A DNA stretch of 64,000 nt from Apostichopus japonicus (taxonomy: Eukaryota; Echinodermata; Holothuroidea; Aspidochirotida; Stichopodidae): positions 31,660,611-31,724,610 of the forward strand of contig NC_092576.1 in NCBI RefSeq assembly GCF_037975245.1. The letters are read 5' to 3'. Below the pieces are notes generated by a model that did not search any database, was not told where the DNA came from, and worked only from the letters and a program-made list of their open reading frames with translations. Made by a program: the position numbers and the translations under genes. The first letter of the stretch is position 1, and each line of letters begins with the position of its first letter. Positions 49,239-59,900 of this stretch are shown piece by piece.

Positions 49239-51294
49239 CGCCCAAGGCCAAGGTGGGGGGGGGGGCGACTAAGAGTTTTTTGGGCTCACTGGGAGGAAAT
49301 CGACCCAGGAGCCTGGGTACTGGACGTGGTAAAAAGGGGCTACGAGATAGAGTTCTCGTCTACCCCACCCCAATATGGCCTCTTCGCAACCACGCCAGTA
49401 CCCGAGATACCGGAAAAGCGGGCCGCCCTCGAGGACGAGATCAACAGTCTTCTCAAAAAAGGCGCCGTTACGCGGGTCACCACCGCAAACGCGGACGGCC
49501 CCCTCTTCCGGTCCTCGTTCTTCCTCACGCCGAAGAAGAACGGGACTTGGAGGCCCATCCTGAACCTCAGACCTCTCAACAGGAGGTTCATCCGACCGGA
49601 GAGGTTCAGGATGGAGACTCTCACATCAATCCTCCACCTACTGCGCCCAGGGATGTGGGCATCCTCCGTCGATCTAAAGGATGCCTACCTACATATCCCC
49701 ATCCGACGCGAGGACCAGCGGTTCCTCGCGTTCAGGTACAAGGCCATAGATTACCGCTTCACAGCGCTACCATTTGGCCTCTCCACAGCACCCAGGGTTT
49801 TCACCAGGGTAACAAGGGCGGTCCTGGCTCACCTCCGCCGAAACGGGGTAATGGTGTTCGCCTACCTAGACGATTGGTTAGTACTCGGCAACTCCCAACA
49901 AGGGGCTCTCGCCAGTACAAACGCCACCGTCTCCCTCCTGGCGAAACTGGGGTGGTTAATCAATGTCGAGAAATCCAACCTCGTGCCCACTCAATCGATC
50001 ATATACTTAGGGGCCTGTCTCGACCTCGCCCGCGGCATGGTCTACCCGACGGCCGAAAGAACGGCGAGCCTAGTGGCCACGGCCAGAAAAATACTAGGCA
50101 ATCGGAATACCCCAGCGCTCACGTGGCAGCGCCTGTTGCGGAAGATGGCGACCTTCACAGACCTTCTAGACCTGTGCAGACTCAGAATGAGGCCGCTCCA
50201 GCCGCACCTCCTCAAACACTATGCCCCGGATCAGTCGTCGGCGGCAACGCCAATCCCACTTCCAACGGGGCTTCGCCCGTTTCTCACGTGGTGGGCAGAG
50301 TCGGACAGGATCGCAGCAGGGCGACCTTTCCGGAACCCAGCCCCTACAACGTCGATCACGACGGATGCCTCCCTCATCGGTTGGGGAGCGGTATGGGGCA
50401 CACACACAGTCGCCGGCGAATGGGCGGAGCCCGAGAGGGGTCTCCATATCAATATTTTAGACGGAAGCGGTCCTGAGGGCCGTACGTCACTGGGCAACCC
50501 ACCTAACGGGCCACACTGTCACGGTCCGGTCAGACAACACCACGACCGTGGCGTATATCAACCGTCAAGGGGGCACTCGATCCCTGGCTCTCCTACGCAG
50601 GACATGGGACCTGCTCGTCCTCTGCGACTCCCTTCGGATCGGCCTACGGGCGTCCCACCTAGCAGGGAAAGACAATATACTGGCAGACGACGCACTGTCC
50701 AGGGGGTATCTAGACAATGGGGAATGGGAGCTCTCCCGAACGTGGTCCGACCACATATTTCACCTGTTCGGCAGGCCGTCCGTCGACATGTTTGCGACGG
50801 CCAAGAACGCCAAACTCCCGACGTTCTGCTCCAGATACCACGACCCACAGGCCTGGAAGACCGACGCCCTAGTCGTCTCATGGGCGGGCCTCTCCATGTA
50901 CGCCTTTCCCCCACTGGGATTACTCCGCAGAGTTCTCACGATGCTTCGGGACGTGGAAGCGGACATGCTTTTGATCGCACCTTGCTGGCCCAATCAAGCA
51001 TGGTTCCCACTCATCATCGAGATGCTGGTGGACCTACCATACAAATTCCCACCGGCCGCCAAGCTCCTCTCCCAACGGAGCGGCCAAATAACCCACCCCG
51101 ACATCACGAGCCTCCATCTAGCTGCGTGGAAACTCTCCGGCTCTTGCTCCAGACAGCGGGGTTTCCACCGGAGGTTGCGGACATTGCAGTGGATGCCCGC
51201 CGGCAGTCCACAGTTAAAACATACGATTCTAGACTGCACCGATACTATGTTTGGGCCGGGGACAACGCTGTTGATCCCGTGGAGGCCTCAGTAG
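49239..51294 (+). pseudogene. DIRS RT-RNase H-methylase ORF with one frameshift
   Basis: The frame is open from 49239 (after a TAG at 49236). It has no ATG before the conserved region; the earliest likely initiator is a GTG at 49326, so translation may depend on coupling to gag. Counting from there, RT motifs are VDLKDAYLHIPI (115-126), LPFGLSTAPRVF (148-159) and the catalytic YLDD (180-183; nt 49863-49874). RNase H begins at TTDASLIGWGAVWG. At about 50455-50465, just after HINIL, the frame shifts (net -2 or +1). RNase H then continues in another frame (RSDNTTTVAYINRQGG, NILADDALSR). The DIRS-typical methylase-like domain follows (VDMFATAKNAKLPTF, YAFPPLGLL, LIAPCWPNQAW). Its end overlaps the recombinase start by about 190 nt. 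Confidence 0.85.
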
Positions 51295-52187
51295 ACCAGG
51301 TGGCGGCCTTCCTACTCGAACTCTTCCGAGAAGTGAAGCTAATAAGTACAATTAGAAATTACCGCTCCGCAATAGCAGCGGTTCACAGCGGATTCTCGGA
51401 TGGCTCCTCAGTAGGAACCAACCCGGTCCTCCGCCAGGTCTTAAGGGGCATGTTCCACAGACGCCCTCCCAGGCGCCGCCTGGCCCCATCATGGGCCCTC
51501 CACGAGGTCCTGACGACCCTCGCGGGCTCTCCGTACGAGCCGCTACACAATGCTCCATTGGACAAACTAATACACAAAACTCTGTTTCTGATCGCGGCCG
51601 CCTCTGCCAGGCGCAGAAGCTGCCTCCACGCGCTCACCCTCCAACGGGGGTTCACGAGGTTTGAACCAGGAGGAGTCAGATTACTACCTGACCCTCACTT
51701 TCTCTCAAAGAACCAATCAGTAACCTTTACCCCGAACGAGATCTTCCTACCGAGTCTGTCACAAGCCTCGTCAATCGCGGAAGACAAGCGCTGGTGCCCT
51801 GTCCGAGCCCTTAAGTGGTACATAGAGAGGACCAAACAGCTACATACCTCGGACAGGCTCTTCATTTTACCGAGGTCGCCTTACACCCCGGCCTCAAAGG
51901 ACACCATTTCACGGTGGATGGCCGACTTAATACTTGCCCACACCCAGCCTGGGGAACCCGTCCGGGCGCATGACGTCCGAGGCCACGCCACGTCCAGGGC
52001 GTGGTTCCGGGGGGTTCCTCTGGAAGATATTATGAAGGCGGCGGCCTGGAAGACCCCGTCTTCCTTTGTCGCCTGCTATCTCACAAACACCCCTGCCACG
52101 GAAGGGGATTTTGCCCCAGCGGCCCTAGGTCCGCCGCCCGCGAGATCCTCGACCCACCGCCAGGGCTCCTGTGTCACAAATGCATAG
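51102..52187 (+). CDS. DIRS tyrosine recombinase (integrase)
   Basis: Similarity starts around CVETLRLLLQTAGFPPEVAD (about 51102) and the frame ends in TAG at 52185-52187, inside the first bases of the internal complementary region. The start codon is not clear. The N-terminal core-binding part reads STVKTYDSRLHRYYVW. The catalytic residues are present: Arg in SARRRSCLHAL (about 51609-51617), H-x-x-R in AHDVRGHATSRAW (His 51969, Arg 51978), a Trp in AAWKT and the nucleophilic Tyr in VACYLTN (52077-52079). It would cut and rejoin the circular DNA at the target without duplication. Because of the frameshift in RT, this frame is by chance continuous with RT, giving a misleading 953-codon open frame. 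Confidence 0.85.
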   Translation, partial: HHEPPSSCVETLRLLLQTAGFPPEVADIAVDARRQSTVKTYDSRLHRYYVWAGDNAVDPVEASVDQVAAFLLELFREVKLISTIRNYRSAIAAVHSGFSDGSSVGTNPVLRQVLRGMFHRRPPRRRLAPSWALHEVLTTLAGSPYEPLHNAPLDKLIHKTLFLIAAASARRRSCLHALTLQRGFTRFEPGGVRLLPDPHFLSKNQSVTFTPNEIFLPSLSQASSIAEDKRWCPVRALKWYIERTKQLHTSDRLFILPRSPYTPASKDTISRWMADLILAHTQPGEPVRAHDVRGHATSRAWFRGVPLEDIMKAAAWKTPSSFVACYLTNTPATEGDFAPAALGPPPARSSTHRQGSCVTNA

Positions 52188-52276
52188 GTTATATGAGGTG
52201 AGGGAGTACGCGCTGTGAATTCCCCAAACCTTAACCGGTTTGTGAATTAACGAGCGACGTACTCACCTCATATAAC
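52182..52276 (+). repeat. DIRS internal complementary region
   Basis: The first half (to about 52221) is the complement of the left end, and the second half (CCCCAAACCTTAACCGG onward) is the complement of the right end. They are joined through GAATTC, so the AATT at the junction covers the AAT seen at both borders. This is the template segment thought to guide circularisation of DIRS cDNA. Confidence 0.93.
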
Positions 52277-52617
52277 ATCCTGACCCGCCTCCCCACTATT
52301 GGGGACCTCGCGGACGGAACCATACAACCATGTCGGATACCCTCCTCGGATACTAGGGGAACTGGCCACACAGATATGACCAGGTGAGGGCCTTTCCCCC
52401 CAGGAATTTTCGAGGGATGTCGTGGGGGTCCCGCCTACACCCACCGACGACCCACTCTGGACCCACTTCGGCCCACTCAGGACCCACCTGTCACCCACCA
52501 CAGCCCACCTAAGGCCTCTTCAGGTGAGAATGTTTTTGGTTGTATCCTCGGGGTTTCCGCCCGTTGGTTGGTCCTCTCCCCCTTCTCCGTCCGGTGCCGC
52601 ACCAGTGCGGCCTGGAA

Positions 52618-52751
52618 ATTACGGAAGGGAGATGGCCACATTCACATACAGACAAATTGCCAGATGCTAGAGCGAGGTTAATACGGTAATGCATAGGTTA
52701 TATGAGGTGAGTACGTCGCTCGTTAATTCACAAACCGGTTAAGGTTTGGGG
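52618..52751 (-). repeat. Right terminal repeat of DIRS
   Basis: 52618-52711 pairs with 46630-46722. The outer 40 bp, 52712-52751, ending TTAAGGTTTGGGG, is matched only in the internal complementary region. Confidence 0.93.
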
Positions 52752-52752
52752 A

Positions 52753-53015
52753 ATCGGGCTGAACTTGGCGAACAATAACAGCGACCAATAGCAGCGAACG
52801 TTAAGCATTACCAGCGACCATTACCAACGAACAATAAGAGCGAACACTAAGGGGAAATGATACTACGGAGAAGTTTAATGGCCATTCCAATGTAACATTA
52901 GGAAAAAAAAAATGTTTTAAAAACAAAACTAATAGACACACTTATTTAACAGAGTCATGGGTGTGTTATCAGACAATATAAAGTTTCAAAATGTGCAAGT
53001 AATAGCTGGCAACCC
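52753..53015 (+). repeat. Leader copy 2, right half (3' flank of DIRS)
   Basis: Continues the leader from AATCGGGCTGA, matching 44883-45140 at roughly 95% by eye. Confidence 0.92.
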
Positions 53016-54300
53016 TCTCTATCACTCAATCAAAATCACCTTGAGAGAAGATGTCAGAGAGGGTGTTAATAACGCCCAAACTCGACGCAGTCTCATGTAC
53101 CGTTTATATACGTTTTTCAACGCGATTTTTGGCTAACAAATCAACGTCACCCTCTATCACCCTGTGCCAACAAACCTCGGGGGACGGTATCATTTAGGGT
53201 GTTATTAACACCCAAACATGACGCAAATTCTCATCTACCGTTTATATACGGGTTTTCAACACGATTTTTGGCTAACAAATCAAATCTGTAACTCAGTATC
53301 ATTGGGGAGCAAAGAAGTAGCTGACGTCACCCTCTATCATCCCATACCTACAAACCTCGGGGGACGGTATCATTTAGGGTGTTATTAACACCCAAACATG
53401 ACGCAAATTCTCATCTACCGTTTATATACGGGTTTTCAACACGATTTTTGGCTAACAAATCAAATCTGTAACTCGGTATCACTGGGGAGCAAAAAGTAGC
53501 TGACGTCCCCTCTATCACCCCATGCCAACAAACCTCGGGGGACGGTATCATTAAGGGTGTTATTAACACCTAAACTCGACGCAAATTCTCATCTACCGTT
53601 TATATACGGGTTTTCAACACGATTTTTGGCTAACAAATCAAATCTGTAACCAGTATCATTGGGGTGCAAAAAAAGTAGCTGACATCACCTTCTGTCACGC
53701 GAAGCCAACAAACCTCGGGGGACGGTATCATTAAGGGTGTTATTAACACCTAAACTCGACGCAGTCTCATCTACCGTTTATATATGGTTTTTCAACACGA
53801 TTTTTGGCTAACAAATCAAATCTGTAACTCAGTATCATTGGGGTCCACAAAGTAGCTGACATCACCCTCTATCACCCAATGCCCACAAAACTTGGGGGAC
53901 GGTATCATTTAGGGTGTTATTAACACCCAAACTCGACGCAAATTCTCATCTACCATTTATATATGGGTTTTCAACACGAGTTTTGGCTAACAAATCAAAT
54001 CTGTAACTCAGTATCATTGGGGAGCAAAGAAGTAGCTGACGTCACCCGCTATCATCCCATACCTACAAACCTCGGGGGACGGTATCATTTAGGGTGTTAT
54101 TAACACCCAAACATGACGCAAATTCTCATCTACCGTTTATATACGGGTTTTCAACACGATTTTTGGCTAACAAATCAAATCTGTAACTCGGTATCACTGG
54201 GGAGCAAAAAGTAGCTGACGTCACTCTCTATCACCCCATGCCAACAAACCTCGGGGACGGTATCATTTAGGGTGTTATTAACACCCAAAATCGACGCAGG
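53016..54300 (+). repeat. 179-bp satellite array 2, eight units
   Basis: Palindromes at about 53061, 53197, 53377, 53555, 53735, 53912, 54092 and 54270. The first spacing is only 136 bp, so that unit carries a deletion of about 43 bp. Variant units (TTCTGTCACGCGAAGCC, then GGTCCACAAAG with CCCACAAAACTTGGG) occur in the same order as in array 1. Confidence 0.95.
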
Positions 54301-54918
54301 CTATCCGATTTATATTCTCAGTGTAGAGAGAATGTTTCTCACATTAAAAAAAGAAGAGAAATTTATTGAGAAAGCCGTAAAGTAAAATAAAGCTATGATT
54401 ATTTCTACGGAATACGGAATATTATAAACAAAGATACATAAGCAAACATAAAATGACCGTACTCATATTGTATCGTTGAAATGAAATAAAAAGAAAATTC
54501 CCCGATCAGTATATCCGGACCAATTCGGACAGTGTACAGTGTACAGCCAGATTACATCCTATTACAAGAGTTAGTCAAAATATAGTTAATATGTCTCCAA
54601 ACTTCATTCAGTATGTGTGTAGAAGTTTATCGATATGCAACCGCAATGGTGAAAAGAAGGCTTAGCGATGTTGTATTCCTTTTAAATACCAAAGCAATGA
54701 AACGCCGTGAACTAAAGATGGATTTATTTGACGGACAACAAAATCATGTCGACAGTATAAGTAAATTGTGAAAGTTCAGGCCCGATTTTTCCTAAAATGG
54801 GATCCATACAACCAATTTGAGATAACATGTGATGGGTAGTCTAATGACAATGATCCAATTGTAAAGTTGGTTTAGACAAAACATATCATATAAATTGGTT
54901 AGCGATAAATGTTATCAT
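54301..54918. other. Unique AT-rich sequence
   Basis: No gene or repeat recognised. GTACAGTGTACAG near 54533-54545 is a minor local duplication. Confidence 0.45.
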
Positions 54919-55612
54919 GGCAAGTCCGGACCCCCCCCCCGCTCTTGGCCCCCCCAAAAAAGCGAAAAAAAAGGAGAGAGAAAAAGAGAACAAAAGAGAG
55001 AACAAAAAAGAGAGAGAAAAATAATTAAATTAAACGCCAATTTTAAACATGTAGGACGTCAGAAGGGCGGTTATCCTTACAAGTCAGCCAAGTGTGTCTT
55101 TTCCGTCAATTGAACTATAGTGTGCACGCGTGCTACACGTGTCAAATATGCCTAAAAATCTCAATTTTCAGACCGAAAAGTTTCAAAATTGAGGTGGTGT
55201 TCGAATTTTTTGGGGCGGTGAGGTGGGAGAGCGGTAGGCTGCAAAGGATGCGCCAACGAATTCTTCATGAGACTGAGTAGTTTCAAAAGCTGCATAGCGC
55301 CATCAATTGATTGTCGCTTGTTATACAGTACATGCATTTTTTAGTGTGCATATTTAACAGTCATGACTGATTCAACTTGAATATGACAGATATATTATAT
55401 TGACATGAGATCCATATTTTCAGGCTAGGTACATGCAGCTTAGAATACTCGGGAAGTGCCGTTTCCGGCCATCTTGGGGGTTTGTAAAGCCAAACAATTT
55501 CTGGTACGATCCGCGCCAACCGATGGTGGCGCTCCGCTTAGATAGTCTTACGTTCAGGCGCGGCTGGACCAGTCAAACGCCTCCCCTGTCACAAATCCTG
55601 CATCCGCCCCTG
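54919..55612. mobile_element. Probable hAT-like MITE, left end uncertain
   Basis: The right end CATCCGCCCCTG (to 55612) is of the CAGGGGCGGATG type seen on hAT MITEs. Inside, 55510-55543 carries the hairpin core CGCCAACC-n2-GGTGGCGC found also at 61640-61680 and 63800-63836. The left side has a C-run and a GAGAGAAAAAG-rich tract. I did not find a matching target duplication, so the left boundary is a guess. Confidence 0.5.
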
Positions 55613-56459
55613 TGTTTGGTTACTTCTCTCAAATACGTTTGCGTTAAAGCATCAATTCCATCACAGGATATAACGTATCTGACCTCCTTGTTCAAAATTT
55701 GCCGAAAAAACTTATTTTATAAATGGCTGGTTAAAGTGAATTAAAAAGAATAAACGGCTCATGATTCGAAATACATAAATTGACCTAATATATTGACTCG
55801 ATATCTGGCATTTTACATTGACAACACATATACAATATGTTTCTTGTATATACTAAGGGGAATGTATATATCAAGTATGGCTTTCAATCAAGGTTTACTT
55901 ACTGTATAAGTAGTTGGGATATTTTCATATTTTCAACAATGTTAAGATGATGATTTGATTGTGTACCAGTATTTGCAATCAAACGCATAACGGCCAAAAC
56001 TACGTGAAAAGCAGCTGGGCTGATATTCTTCCTAAGTTATACATACATTTCATGAAGTTTTAAGTTGCATTGACGTTTTTTAGTTATCTTACACATACAC
56101 ACAACAAACAGACAACAAACAAACGAAGCTAACTCCACATGAATCTTCGTAGATCTTTCGGCATTCAGCAGTAAGCTGGTAAGAACCAAATTCTTTAATA
56201 GACATGCAACAAACGACAAGTAATGAAATTAATATCTAAGTTATCACTGTGCCTAGCGTAGAAGAGAAAAGACCATGACTTCTTAAACAAATTACAGGGT
56301 ATACTAATTATGGATTACCTTCTTGAACTATAAAAATTTGAAAGTTTATTGAAAAATTTAGCCATATTTCTTTGAAAAAAACTTTTATTGCTGAAGAAAA
56401 GCACATTTTCGTACACAAAATCGCAAATTTGGGCCCCGGATGACCGTTGGCCCCAAATT
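55613..56459. other. Intergenic, nothing recognised
   Basis: No supported feature. Confidence 0.45.
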
Positions 56460-57400
56460 TTTACCCCTTTTAAGACTACTGTTCAAGTAACACTATGACC
56501 AACTTTCTTCATAATCCAATGCAAACTGCACGAGAAGAACCTTTGGTAGTTACATACAACTAACTCCAAAAGATAAGTAGATGATCTTTGACATCCATAT
56601 TTTGAACACACCATAATTATGTCTCCATATTAAGTGAACACTATGACCCATGCAGCATGGTGATCACCCATATAGGAGAAGCATTTTAAGTGTGTTCACA
56701 CAATGAACCCAGATGACCTCTGTATAACCTTTGGCATAAACTTACTAAACACCCATATGACCCACTACTCAAGGACACTATATGATCAAGTTTGGTCATC
56801 TTTCATTGATGTGTACACATGCACTAACTTCACTGGAATGAAAATTGAAAATAGCTCTTTCGACTTTTAACTATTGGTGTATCATTTAGAGTGACCTGAA
56901 TCCAGGTCAACAAAACGTACCTACACAAGTGTGTGTAATTAACAACCGATGGAACCTCAAGTTTTTTGTTTCAGTCACTATCGGTTTAATCCGTACTATA
57001 TCGTTAACCAAGTCATTTAAAGGGCATAATCGACAGCCATGCAGTTACCTAAATCTTGTTTTCTATCGTCGGCTTAATTCTTCAATCTCCTTTTATGTTC
57101 CAACAAAAGTACCTTCATGATGTTTCAGAGACATATATTGGATATGAAGGGATCAACTTTTTTTTTTATTTTTATAAATTACAAACTTCATATAATGAAC
57201 AAAGGGTGTATGCGTGTTCCCTTTAAAGTGCACTCAACCAATGATAATGTTTCTCTACCACAACTGCTGAATACAGATAATATACACTTACCATCAAAAA
57301 TACAAAAGCAGGAGCACTATTCATTTAGTAAATTTGTATCCATGCATGCTAAGGATACTTATTCCAGGTTGTGATGGTCACTCTTGTTCCATGTTCTGAA
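56460..57400. repeat. Dispersed repeat, copy 2
   Basis: Diverged counterpart of 6350-7300 in the same orientation, with shared words such as TTCAAGTAACACTATGACC, CAATGAACCCAGATGACC, GACCTGAATCCAGG and GAGCACTATTCA. Just beyond it, at about 57448, CAGGGTTCTCGCCAG resembles a lone end of the hAT family at 4141. Confidence 0.6.
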
Positions 57401-57599
57401 GTTGCCCTTCATGAATTTTGAATATGCATTAACCAGGTAATAACGCCAGGGTTCTCGCCAGTTCGATTTAACCGGGCGGGGCTCCAGGTTTGAATTTGAT
57501 TTTGCCTCTCGCCGATCGGTTCGAAAGTTGTGCGCCCTAGCTGTTTGAAAGTTGGGTGCCTGGTTTTATAGCTGTTATAAATAATCAACGTTAGCAAGT

Positions 57600-58185
57600 A
57601 CTACTGAAACATTTTGACATTTTTAATGTGAATAAAACCATCGACTAAATATTCACACTTTTCAGTTCACTTTTCCTGTTCCCAACTGCAACCACGGCAA
57701 ATAACACATTCCAGGCATCACGTAAGCGCTGCAGTATAGTGATACCGCGACACAAACGATCCCTGCTTTTACACAGCAAAGGGTTGCGAACGAAGTTTGT
57801 GTTTTCTGAGTACTGAGAGATGCCAAATTGTTTGTATTAAACATTATACATAACCTAAACCAGGGCAGGGAAAAATGAAGTCACAACTGAATCATACACA
57901 CAAAAAACAAAACAAAATAGTCATGCAGTTTATGTAGCAGTTTATGTAATGTTGACTCTAGTCAATGGTAAGCTGACTATTTGTCTTTATACTGTAGAGT
58001 ATAACTAACAGCAATGTCCAGGTTATTGCCAAACATGTGAACATTTAAGAAATCATAGCTTTGTAAAGTAGCGTGAATTTCAAGTGGCTTGGCTGCTGGA
58101 AAAATCACCAAGACCAGTTTATTTTGTCTTTATTATTCGGGAGTTTTGGCAGTATTGAAAAATATTTGAACATTTGAAAAACCGT
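57600..58185. other. Intergenic, nothing recognised
   Basis: No supported feature. The satellite array begins at about 58190. Confidence 0.45.
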
Positions 58186-58189
58186 ATTA

Positions 58190-59340
58190 TACGGTAGATA
58201 AGACTTTGCTTCGAGTTTGGGTGTTAATAACACCCTAAATGATACCGTCCCCCGAGGTTTGTTGGCATGGGGTGATAGAGGGTGACTTCAGCTACGTTTA
58301 TACTCCCCAATGATACTGAGTTACAGATTTGATTTGTTAGCCAAAAATCGTGTTGAAAAACCGTATATAAACTGTAGATGAGACTTTGCGTCGAGTTTGG
58401 GTGTTAATAACACCCTAAATGATACCGTCCCCCGAGAATTGTTGGTATGGGGTGATAGAGGGTGACGTCAGCTACTTTGGGGACCCCAATGATACTGAGT
58501 TACATATTTGATTTGTTAGCCAAAAATCGTGTTGAAAAACCGTATATAAACTGTAGGTGAGACTTTGCGTCGAGTTTGTAAATGATACCCTCCCCGAGGT
58601 TTGTTGGCATGGGGTGATAGAGGGTGACGTCACCTACGTTTTTGCCCCCCCCCCCCAATGATACTGAGTTACACATTTGATTTGTTAGCCAAAAAACGTG
58701 TTGAAAACTGTATATAAGGCGTTAATCAACGGTCTAGCGTGCGTTACTCACAGGATTAATGCACGATCGGGGGATAATGCAAGCAATGCACGAGGGCGGA
58801 GCGTAGCGGAGCCCGAGTGCATCCAGCGATAGCATTAACACCCGGAGTGCATTAATCATGTGAGTAACGCACGCTAGACCGTTGATTAACCCCGTTCATT
58901 CATACACTACCATTTGTGTGGGGGAAAAAATCATTAAACAAAACATTTTTGGTTACATATAACCAAAGATTTATTAAAGTGATGCCCCGTAATTTTACCG
59001 TGCGTTACTCACAGGATTAACCACGGTCAGCTGACCTGAATGGACCAATAGGATTTTGGAATCTTTACTAAGTATGAATGAACGGTAGATGAGACTTCGG
59101 CTGAGCTTGGGCGTTAATATCACCCTAAATGATACTGTCCCTCGAGGTTTGTTGGAATGGGGTGATAGAGGGTGATGTCAGCTACTCTAGGTACCCCAAT
59201 GGTACTGAGTTACAGATTTTATTTGTTAGCCAGATGTGGTTTTGAATAACAGTATATATATATGCTACGTTTGACTTTCAGTTGCCAAGCTTATTGTTAA
59301 TAACCCCCTGCCCGATATCTTCCCTCACGGTTGTTGGCAT
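58190..59340 (-). repeat. 179-bp satellite array 3, inverted and degraded
   Basis: Inverse orientation to arrays 1 and 2. Palindrome cores lie at about 58219 and 58399; the third unit has lost the palindrome (near 58575), a fourth lies at about 59109 and a fifth is badly decayed near 59290. An unrelated palindromic insert interrupts it at about 58719-59084. Confidence 0.88.
58719..59084. mobile_element. Palindromic insert in array 3
   Basis: Arms 58721-58764 and 58847-58890 are complementary at 43 of 44 positions (outer word GTTAATCAACGGTCTAGCG). Inside them are further nested arms (GATAATGC with GCATTA, and ATGCAC with GTGCAT). A second pair, GTTCATTCATAC and GTATGAATGAAC, spans 58894-59084, and GTGCGTTACTCACAGGATTA occurs again at about 59001. 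It is absent from all other satellite units, so it is an insertion. No clear target duplication. Confidence 0.8.
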
Positions 59341-59699
59341 ACTTTGGTAGAGTGTAATGTCATCTTTAACGTTCATCCCACCCTTCTGCATGTTCCCATT
59401 CAACTTTGTTTCCAAATATGTTATCTTTTACCCTAAACTTACGCTTTTCGCTGATATTCGGGGCAGATCTGATATTTAAAGAGCTATAATTTTGCTTTAC
59501 CATGATAATGAGTTAGGCCATACCCTGACTTTGGGGATATTTTATACCCCCTTCCATAATTACGAGTTTGTCGGGTTTGAATCACTTATAATAAATTATT
59601 CAATGCATGGAACGTCCAAAAGCCTGTCTTTCCCCTCCTAATTGCAACCGATTGAAAGCATTCGATCATTCAATTTGCTTTAAACACATCATTTTTGCC

Positions 59700-59900
59700 A
59701 CATGGCCCATCACGAAGGCCACTACACAACTCCGTAGTATCATTTGCACTTTCTAGCATTTTTTGGTCGCCCTTATTGGTCGCTCTTATTGTTCGCCGGA
59801 AAATCTTATTTTTCGCTGCTATTGGTCGCTCTTATTGTTCGCCAACTTCAGCCAGATGTTATGCTAGCCTCAGTCAACTCCCACACAACCCAAGAATGGT
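59700..59900 (-). repeat. Leader copy 3, inverted
   Basis: CTCCGTAGTATCATTTGC and repeated GGTCGCTCTTATTGTTCGCC are the complement of the leader at 44890-45010. With array 3 it forms a third, inverted leader-plus-array unit. It ends GATGTTATGCTAGCC, recalling the DIRS target region. Confidence 0.8.

Larger units (their letters stand above)
46610..52754 (+). mobile_element. DIRS-type tyrosine-recombinase retrotransposon, ~6.1 kb
   Basis: Full-length element with gag-like ORF, RT-RNase H-methylase region and an overlapping tyrosine recombinase, plus the diagnostic DIRS ends: inverted terminal repeats and an internal complementary region spelling the two outer ends joined head to tail. There is no target-site duplication. 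An AAT trinucleotide is common to both borders, to the joined ends and to the empty site at 44883-44885. DIRS elements replicate through RNA, use the complementary region to complete a circular DNA and integrate by the recombinase. GC content is far higher than in the surroundings. One frameshift in the RT polyprotein makes this copy probably non-autonomous. Confidence 0.95.

Noticed and set aside
49253-50476. 407-codon frame overlapping the DIRS RT
   Set aside because: It overlaps the true RT frame one base out of register. High GC removes stop codons; its sequence shows no domain and is low-complexity (Pro/Arg/Gly).
45101-54300. CRISPR-like array (regular repeats with a palindrome)
   Set aside because: The 179-bp units are homogeneous along their whole length. 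There are no short repeats with unique spacers and the context is eukaryotic, so it is satellite DNA.
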